NCBI GenBank assembly: GCA_903847415.1
Contig: CAINDR010000015.1
Coordinates: forward strand, 1 to 33,871
Length of the DNA stretch: 33,871 bases
Direction: 5' to 3'
From: Candidatus Falkowiibacteriota bacterium
Lineage (GTDB): Bacteria; Patescibacteriota; Patescibacteriia; Patescibacteriales; UBA12465
Shown: piece after piece, positions 27,665 to 33,871 of the stretch
Layout: each line of letters starts with the position of its first letter
How positions within the stretch are numbered: position 1 is the stretch's first letter
Program-made: the position numbers and the translations under genes
The notes under the pieces: model-generated
The model's input: the letters and a program-made list of their open reading frames with translations, nothing else
Told to the model about the DNA's origin: nothing
Database searches by the model: none

Positions 27665-28105
27665 ATGAGCAATTTAAAAAAAATGATTGAGCAGAATTCA
27701 GTGTTGCGAGTAGATTTTAACAACGCTGTTCAAAAAACAGAGCATGGAGATATTATCGGCACCAAGTTTTATTTAATAGGTGTGGTTCAGGTGGCAATTT
27801 TATACAAAGACGGAAGCGGTGAACGAGCATTAATAAATTACCCATTGTTGGTTGGCAAAGATCCATTCTTGCGTTCATTGCATGGAGCTAGAGCTATGAA
27901 ACGTCACCAGCATAAAGCCTACGACCTAAAGGTCAAAGAAATAATGAGAGGATTGGAGAATGCATTTTTAAAAGTAATCCAAGAGGGCAAGTTCAATAAT
28001 CGAGAAATCTCAAAAATATTAATCGTCAAATATGCAGGAAATTCAAATCATAAAAATCGAAGAAGTGAAGCCGTATGCCAAGAATGCCAAAAAGCATCCG
28101 ACTAA
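27665..28105 (+). CDS. Phage protein of unknown function
   Basis: ATG at 27665 immediately after the upstream stop, preferred over the listed 27563. Overlaps the next gene by 74 bp. Confidence 0.6.
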   Translation: MSNLKKMIEQNSVLRVDFNNAVQKTEHGDIIGTKFYLIGVVQVAILYKDGSGERALINYPLLVGKDPFLRSLHGARAMKRHQHKAYDLKVKEIMRGLENAFLKVIQEGKFNNREISKILIVKYAGNSNHKNRRSEAVCQECQKASD

Positions 28106-29279
28106 ACAGATCAAGCAGATAGCTGAGAGTATTAAGACCTTTGGTTTTAACCAACCCTTAGTTATGGATATCAATAAAGTGATTATTGTCGGTCATGGGC
28201 GTTATGAAGCGGCTAAATATCTTGAATTGTCGGAAGTTCCTTGTGTGGTGGTGGATTTGTCGGAAGAAGATGCTAAAGCCTACCGATTGGCCGATAACAA
28301 ACTCAACGAGAGTGATTGGGACATGGAGTTGGTGATTGAGGAACTGAGAGGACTGGATACGAGCAAGGTTGATATTACAGGCTTTAATGCAGATTTGCTG
28401 ATTCAGATTAAGGAAGATGAATTTGATGCTGAGGATGAATATAACAAGATTGTTGAACCAGTGGCTAAGGAGGGTGATATTTACGAGCTGGGAGAACATA
28501 GGTTGATGTGCGGTGATTCCACTAAGCGATCAGATGTTGAGAAATTAATGGAGGGCAAAAAGGCAAGATTAATATTTACTGATCCGCCATACAACGTGGA
28601 TTATAAATCGCCTGGAGGCTTAGATTATAGTTCAACCAAATTCGGTGGTACTGGTGGCAAGATTTTCAATGATGATAAGACGGACGAGGAGTGCTTAGAA
28701 TTTTACACTGATGTTTTGGATAATCTGTACAAATTCTCAACCGATGATGTGACTTTGTACTGGTGGTTTGCCAACAAGAATAATCATATTAATCGTCAGG
28801 CTTTCGACAATGCCGATTGGCATATGTCACAGATCATTATTTGGCTGAAGAATTCGATGGTGTTCAGTCGAGGTCAAGATTATCACCGACAATATGAGCC
28901 TTGCATGATGGGTTGGAAAAATAAGAAAACGCATTATAAAAACAAGGAAATTACGACCTATAAAGATGTTTTTAATTTAGATTTTGATGATTACAACGAG
29001 ATGCTGGATGTGTGGTATGAGAAGCGAGATGTCACGCAGAAGTATGTTCATCCGACACAAAAACCATTAAGACTGGCAGAGCGAGCATTAAAGAAGAATA
29101 GCGAAAAGGGCGATATAGTAATTGATTTATTTGGTGGCTCTGGCTCGACATTAATGGCTTGTGATCAGACGGGTAGAGTATGCCGTTCAATGGAGTTAGA
29201 CCCGAAGTATGTCGATGTGATTATTAAAAGATATGAAAGCTATACAGGAAAAAAAGCCAGAAAATGTGAGCAAACTTGA
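28032..29279 (+). CDS. ParB-like N-terminal domain fused to a DNA (N4/N6) methyltransferase
   Basis: 'IEEVKPYAKNAKKHPTKQIKQIAESIKTFGFNQPLV' (ParB/Srx-like); 'RLIFTDPPYNVDY' motif IV, then 'VIDLFGGSGSTLMACDQTGR' motif I. Confidence 0.92.
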   Translation: MQEIQIIKIEEVKPYAKNAKKHPTKQIKQIAESIKTFGFNQPLVMDINKVIIVGHGRYEAAKYLELSEVPCVVVDLSEEDAKAYRLADNKLNESDWDMELVIEELRGLDTSKVDITGFNADLLIQIKEDEFDAEDEYNKIVEPVAKEGDIYELGEHRLMCGDSTKRSDVEKLMEGKKARLIFTDPPYNVDYKSPGGLDYSSTKFGGTGGKIFNDDKTDEECLEFYTDVLDNLYKFSTDDVTLYWWFANKNNHINRQAFDNADWHMSQIIIWLKNSMVFSRGQDYHRQYEPCMMGWKNKKTHYKNKEITTYKDVFNLDFDDYNEMLDVWYEKRDVTQKYVHPTQKPLRLAERALKKNSEKGDIVIDLFGGSGSTLMACDQTGRVCRSMELDPKYVDVIIKRYESYTGKKARKCEQT

Positions 29280-29655
29280 AAACTTGAATAAAATCACGAA
29301 TTCAAGTTTGGCGAATGGTTACGGTGGAGCAAGATTAAATGCTGGTAGAAAGCCTAATTGGGAAAAAGCGGTAGTCAAAAAAATGAAGGCAAGGATACAG
29401 AAGCATGGGCTGGGTGTTGAAGTGGTAAATGGAAAAAAACAAACCAGATTAGAGATTTTGTTAACAGTTCTTTTTCGAGAAGGTGCAAAGGGAAATGTGT
29501 CGGCTATTAAAGAATATTTAGACCGTCAGGTCGGCAAATCAAAGGAAAGTATAGAGATGACCGATCCGGAAGGTAGGTTGTTCCAAGTAAATATCACCAC
29601 GGTCAGTAATAAAAACAATGATAATCAATTGGGAACAAACGATAAAACAGAATGA
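29233..29655 (+). CDS. Phage terminase small subunit-like / DUF5681-like protein
   Basis: 'GYGGARLNAGRKPNW' motif and position directly upstream of TerL. Confidence 0.6.
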   Translation: MKAIQEKKPENVSKLENLNKITNSSLANGYGGARLNAGRKPNWEKAVVKKMKARIQKHGLGVEVVNGKKQTRLEILLTVLFREGAKGNVSAIKEYLDRQVGKSKESIEMTDPEGRLFQVNITTVSNKNNDNQLGTNDKTE

Positions 29656-30982
29656 AGCTTGGTGCTATTTGACCGATGATATAACAAATGAATTGTTGTT
29701 TGGTGGTGGAGCTGGGGGAGGAAAGAGTTTACTGGGGTGTGCTTGGTTGATTGTTATGTGCGGTCAATATGCTGGAAGCAGGTGGTTGATGGGACGTTCA
29801 AAATTGAAGAGCTTGAAAGAGACAACACTGCAGACGTTTTTTGATGTTTGTAAAATGTGGGAGATAAAGAATGAGGTTGATTTTAAATACAACTCCCTTG
29901 AAGGACTGATAACCTTTGCCAACGGTAGCACGATTTTATTAAAGGATTTATTTCTGTATCCATCCGATCCGAATTTTGACAGTTTAGGTAGTTTGGAAAT
30001 TACAGGGGCATTTATTGATGAGGTTAATCAGATAACGTTTAAGGCGTGGAGCATAGTTAAGTCTAGAATCAGGTATAAGTTAGATGAGTTTGATTTAATT
30101 CCAAAAATATTAGGGACATGTAATCCGAGCAAGCAGTGGGTATATCAGGAATTTTATAAACCGTGGGAGGAGAAAAAACTGGAGATTGAAAAGAGATTTA
30201 TTCAGGCGTTAGCTATTGATAATCCTTACATTTCAAGGCACTACATTGCCAATTTAAAAAGCATTAAGGATAAGGCAACAAGAGAGAGGTTGTTATTGGG
30301 TAATTGGAATTATGACGACGATCCAGCGTGTTTGTTCGACTACGATACAATTTGCGATTTGTTTACTAATCGAGCAGTCAAAAGCAGGTATAGGTATATT
30401 ACTGGCGATGTGGCAAGAAAAGGCAGAGATAAAATGGTGATTGTTTATTGGGAGGGATTTCAAGTTAAAGAGATTTGTATTTTAGATTATGAAGTTAAAA
30501 AGAACACAAGTAAATCTGCCGAGTGGATCATTAATTACGCCAAAAGAAAGCAAGTTAGGCATTCGCATATTATCTTGGATGAAGACGGTGTCGGTGGAGG
30601 TGTGGTTGATCAGATTGATGGCTGTGTTGGTTTTATTAATAACGCTCAGGCAATTCAGCCTGATGAGGCTAAGCACGATAAGACCAAAGCAGTTAATTAC
30701 GCCAACATCAAAACACAGTGTTATTTCAAGTTCGCTCAATTAGCCGAGGAAGGGAAAATTGGTATCAGTGAATTGAGAGATGGTGATATTAAAAGATTGA
30801 TAATAGAGGAATTGGAGCAAGTTAAGCAGAAAAATGTTGATAGGGATGGGAAGATTTCATTGGTTGATAAGGACGTGGTCAAGGAGAATATTGGCAGGTC
30901 GCCTGATATCGCTGATGCTTTGATGTTTAGAATGTATTTCGAGTTAGCTAAACAGCCAGTGCCTAGAATAATAAATTTATAA
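29618..30982 (+). CDS. terL: Phage terminase large subunit
   Basis: Walker A LLFGGGAGGGKSLLG; Walker B-like ITGAFIDEVNQ; nuclease acidic residues in ITGDVARKGRD, IILDEDGVGGG and DIADALMFRMY. Confidence 0.92.
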   Translation: MIINWEQTIKQNEAWCYLTDDITNELLFGGGAGGGKSLLGCAWLIVMCGQYAGSRWLMGRSKLKSLKETTLQTFFDVCKMWEIKNEVDFKYNSLEGLITFANGSTILLKDLFLYPSDPNFDSLGSLEITGAFIDEVNQITFKAWSIVKSRIRYKLDEFDLIPKILGTCNPSKQWVYQEFYKPWEEKKLEIEKRFIQALAIDNPYISRHYIANLKSIKDKATRERLLLGNWNYDDDPACLFDYDTICDLFTNRAVKSRYRYITGDVARKGRDKMVIVYWEGFQVKEICILDYEVKKNTSKSAEWIINYAKRKQVRHSHIILDEDGVGGGVVDQIDGCVGFINNAQAIQPDEAKHDKTKAVNYANIKTQCYFKFAQLAEEGKIGISELRDGDIKRLIIEELEQVKQKNVDRDGKISLVDKDVVKENIGRSPDIADALMFRMYFELAKQPVPRIINL

Positions 30983-30983
30983 T

Positions 30984-33029
30984 ATGGGATTTTTGAATAA
31001 ATTATTTAAAACAGCAAAACAAGGAGTGCCATTTTCATTTTTAGTGAATAGTGGCGTTATGTCTAGCGTGATTACACGTTCCGATGCCTTGGATTTTTAT
31101 AAGTCTTGGGTTTATGCCTGTGTATCTAGGCGATCAATGGGTTTGGCACAAATTGATTTTAGATTATACCGCTTAAAGGCTAACAGTGAAGTTGAGGAAA
31201 TTGTTGAGCATGAGTTATTGGATTTGTTGTATCGAGTAAATCCAGAAATGACCAAGTATAATTTTTTGCAGTTGAGTTTTATTTATCGTGACTTGCTTGG
31301 TGCTAGTCCTTGGATACTGTCAAAAAATAAACCAAGCGATAAATATCCGTCAAACATGTATTTGGCTCGACCTGAGTATTTTAAAGTTAATCGTGATGAT
31401 AATGGTCAGATCGTTAATTATGCCTATGAGATTGGCACCTATAAAAAGACTTTTGCCAAGGAAGAAGTTATTTGGTTGAAAAACTATAACCCACGTAATC
31501 CAGATAAAGGTATTGGTGTTATTGAGGCAGTTAGGCAGACGGCAGAAAATGACGATTATATTTTGCAGTCAAATAGTAATTTGCTTAAAAACAATGCTCG
31601 TCCGTCAGGTTTTTTAGAGCTTGAGGGTAATGCTACTAAAAGCATGATAGGCAGACTAAAGAAAGAGTTTAGACAAAAGTTTCAGGGCTATGACAATGCT
31701 TATCAGGTGCAGATTCTAGAAGCTGGTATGAAATTTAAGCCAGTTTCATTACCGCCAAAAGATTTGGATTTCATTGAAAGCAGGAAGATGAACCGTGATG
31801 AGATACTTTCAATATTTGGAGTGCCAAAACCGATACTTGGTGTGTTTGAAGATGTTAATAGGGCAAGTGCGGTAGCGGCTGAGTACGCTTTTAATAAGTG
31901 GACACTTGAGCCATTGGCAACTGAATTGATAGAGCAATTAAATGAATTTTTAGTGCCGATGTTTGGCAGTGATTTGTGGCTTGATTTTGAGCCACTAGCT
32001 AGAGCCGACGAAGAGATGGATTTGAAAAGAAAAACTGAAGGTTGGAATAAATGGTTGACTACAAACGAGATCAGAATATCGGATGGGCTACAACCTGTGG
32101 CTGGTGGCGATTATATTTACATGCCACTTTCCAGTATGCCGTTAATTGGGGGAGAGAAAAAACAGATTATAAAAATTAAGGCATTTAAACATAATCAGAT
32201 AAATTTTAAAAAGCAGGAATATGTCCGCAAGCGAGTGCTGAATAGAAATTTAAGAATGAAAAGATTGACCGAAAAAGCTACTAATAAAATCATGAAAGGT
32301 TTGACCAATGATAAGCAGGTAATATTAAAAATTGTTACTAAGAATCATCGTTTAACAGATGAGCAAAAGAATAAATTTTATCAGGAACGAATGTTGAGTG
32401 AATCAAGGTTGGAAGGTTTGTGGAAAGGTAAAATGGCAAGTTTTTTTACTGAGCAAAAGCAGAGATTTATTGAGACTATGGTCAAAGGGATGGAGAAGCA
32501 CATTGATTTTAAAAGCATTAATGAAACGGATGAAATTACGGCCACAATTCAGGTCATCAGTCCTTTGATGTACGAGACGGTTATGACGGGCGTAGCTGGA
32601 GCAAGTGCTTTGATTGATCAGGATGTGGTGATGGATATGGATTTTATTAAATCATGGCTTGATCAGGTTAGCGAAGAGATTGGTACAAGTATTACTGAGA
32701 CTACGATTGCCGAATTTGAAAAAACCATGAAAGAAGGTATTTCGGCAGGTGAGGATTTATCAGAATTAAAAACAAGGGTTGAGAAAGTGTTTGACTTTGC
32801 GGTTGACTATCGAGCAGAAATGATTGCTCGTACCGAAACATCAAGGGGTGTGGCTGAAGCACATCGTCAAACATACGAGCATTATGGCTTTACTGATGTT
32901 GAGTGGTTGTTATCGCCCGGAGCTTGCTCGTCTTGCCAAGATAGAGCGACTCAGGGTTGGACAGTGAAAGATATCGCCGGACAGATTCCTGTTCACCCGA
33001 ACTGCAAATGCGATTTTACTCCTTTATAA
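30984..33029 (+). CDS. Phage portal protein fused to a MuF-like minor head domain
   Basis: Portal-like 'MNRDEILSIFGVPKPILGVFEDVNRASAVAAEYAFNKWTLEPLATELIEQLNEFL'; MuF-like 'AEMIARTETSRGVAEAHRQTYEHYGFTDVEWLLSPGACSSCQDRATQGWTVKDIAGQIPVHPNCKCDFTPL'. Confidence 0.9.
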   Translation: MGFLNKLFKTAKQGVPFSFLVNSGVMSSVITRSDALDFYKSWVYACVSRRSMGLAQIDFRLYRLKANSEVEEIVEHELLDLLYRVNPEMTKYNFLQLSFIYRDLLGASPWILSKNKPSDKYPSNMYLARPEYFKVNRDDNGQIVNYAYEIGTYKKTFAKEEVIWLKNYNPRNPDKGIGVIEAVRQTAENDDYILQSNSNLLKNNARPSGFLELEGNATKSMIGRLKKEFRQKFQGYDNAYQVQILEAGMKFKPVSLPPKDLDFIESRKMNRDEILSIFGVPKPILGVFEDVNRASAVAAEYAFNKWTLEPLATELIEQLNEFLVPMFGSDLWLDFEPLARADEEMDLKRKTEGWNKWLTTNEIRISDGLQPVAGGDYIYMPLSSMPLIGGEKKQIIKIKAFKHNQINFKKQEYVRKRVLNRNLRMKRLTEKATNKIMKGLTNDKQVILKIVTKNHRLTDEQKNKFYQERMLSESRLEGLWKGKMASFFTEQKQRFIETMVKGMEKHIDFKSINETDEITATIQVISPLMYETVMTGVAGASALIDQDVVMDMDFIKSWLDQVSEEIGTSITETTIAEFEKTMKEGISAGEDLSELKTRVEKVFDFAVDYRAEMIARTETSRGVAEAHRQTYEHYGFTDVEWLLSPGACSSCQDRATQGWTVKDIAGQIPVHPNCKCDFTPL

Positions 33030-33041
33030 ATAATTAATTAT

Positions 33042-33815
33042 ATGAGCAAAACCATAAACGAAATAAAAGAAAAAATAAACGAGAAAGGCTTTGATGTTAA
33101 CACAATGATTCGTGTCCGAGCTAAGGCTGAGATTAAGTTAATTGAAGAAAAAGATGGACAGGGTCAGGGCATTATTGAGGCGTATGTTTCAATTTTCGAC
33201 AATATTGATTTGGTTGGCGACATCATTCGCCGTGGTGCATTTTCGGAAAGTTTAAATAACAAATTACCGAAGGGTGTTTGGATGCACAATTGGGATGAAC
33301 CAATCGCCAAGACTATCAAGGCTTATGAAGATGAGAAAGGCTTATTTATTCAGGGGCAATTTAATTTGGAAACTCAGCGAGGTAAGGAGGCGTATTCGGA
33401 TATTAAGTTTGGCATCATTGATGAGTTTAGTATTGGTTTCAAGATTCTTGATTACGAATGGGATGATAAAGACAACAGGATTATTAAAAAGGTTAAGTTG
33501 TATGAATGGTCGCCAGTTTTGGCAGGTGCTAATCCTGATACTGAATTGGTTAGTGTTAAAGACGAGGATGCGGTTGAGCCATTAATTGATTTTGTTGAAG
33601 TTGATAATAAAAACAAAGAAGTAAAATTGTTTTTTAAAGGTGGTGAGAAGAAAAAAATGAAGATGAGCAATAAATATATAGCTTATTTAAAATCCCTTGG
33701 CGAAGAAGGGCAAAAGGTCGATACTCTTGCGGACACACAAAAAGTCCTCCGCATTAGACAAGTAGTGAAACAAATTGATAAAGAAGCGGAGTATTTGCTT
33801 CGCATAACTAAGTAA
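33042..33815 (+). CDS. HK97-type prohead maturation protease
   Basis: 'GIIEAYVSIFDNIDLVGDIIRRGAFSESL', 'GVWMHNWDEPIAK' (His), 'IDEFSIGFKI' (Ser). Confidence 0.9.
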   Translation: MSKTINEIKEKINEKGFDVNTMIRVRAKAEIKLIEEKDGQGQGIIEAYVSIFDNIDLVGDIIRRGAFSESLNNKLPKGVWMHNWDEPIAKTIKAYEDEKGLFIQGQFNLETQRGKEAYSDIKFGIIDEFSIGFKILDYEWDDKDNRIIKKVKLYEWSPVLAGANPDTELVSVKDEDAVEPLIDFVEVDNKNKEVKLFFKGGEKKKMKMSNKYIAYLKSLGEEGQKVDTLADTQKVLRIRQVVKQIDKEAEYLLRITK

Positions 33816-33822
33816 CAAAAAT

Positions 33823-33871
33823 ATGGATCCAAAAGAAACGAAACAAACTCAGGTGATGGAAGTCACTATGG
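33823..33871 (+). CDS. Start of the next phage gene (MDPKETKQTQVMEVTM...), truncated; expected major capsid or scaffold by synteny
   Basis: ATG 8 bp after the protease stop; open to the window end. Confidence 0.5.
   Translation, partial: MDPKETKQTQVMEVTM

Noticed and set aside
25214-33871. Alternative genetic code (TGA recoding, as in some CPR lineages)
   Set aside because: TGA is used as a stop (e.g. 29653-29655 and the 71-aa ORF end), and genes read cleanly in the standard bacterial code.
1-33871. CRISPR array, transposon or rRNA
   Set aside because: No regularly spaced direct repeats, transposase motifs or rRNA segments were seen.

Overview
The window reads as a Patescibacteria/CPR-like (probably Parcubacteria-like) chromosome segment. 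Host affiliation is inferred from gene content only. From about 25.1 kb to the right edge it runs into the early and head-morphogenesis modules of a tailed-phage provirus. Left part (1-14.7 kb): a one-direction cell-surface locus with three very large Cys-rich secreted or membrane proteins, one of them a VirB2-like two-TM pilin fused to a ~1.9k-residue ectodomain, followed by small membrane proteins with Ca-binding TSP3 repeats. Middle (14.7-25 kb): housekeeping genes clpP (-), secD, secF, a GH57-like protein, a Wzy/O-antigen-ligase-like protein with TPRs, prepilin peptidase, ftsA and ftsZ. Right part: a 47-aa ORF with an exceptional Shine-Dalgarno sequence, a Sak4/RecA-like ATPase, a structured intergenic region, a winged-helix putative replication initiator, a ParB-methyltransferase, TerS, TerL, a portal-MuF fusion, a prohead protease and the start of the next gene. 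No tRNA, rRNA, CRISPR array, transposase or integrase was seen. The items most worth a second look are: the provirus next to ftsZ; a three-hairpin RNA element at 26869-26970; an origin-like cluster inside the putative initiator gene (27292-27434); the near-perfect anti-SD complement before the unlisted 47-aa ORF (25199-25357), when almost every other gene lacks an SD; a duplicated C-terminal peptide in FtsZ; an apparent two-TM insertion in SecD; and the giant Cys-rich surface locus with a shared juxtamembrane '..MP' motif.
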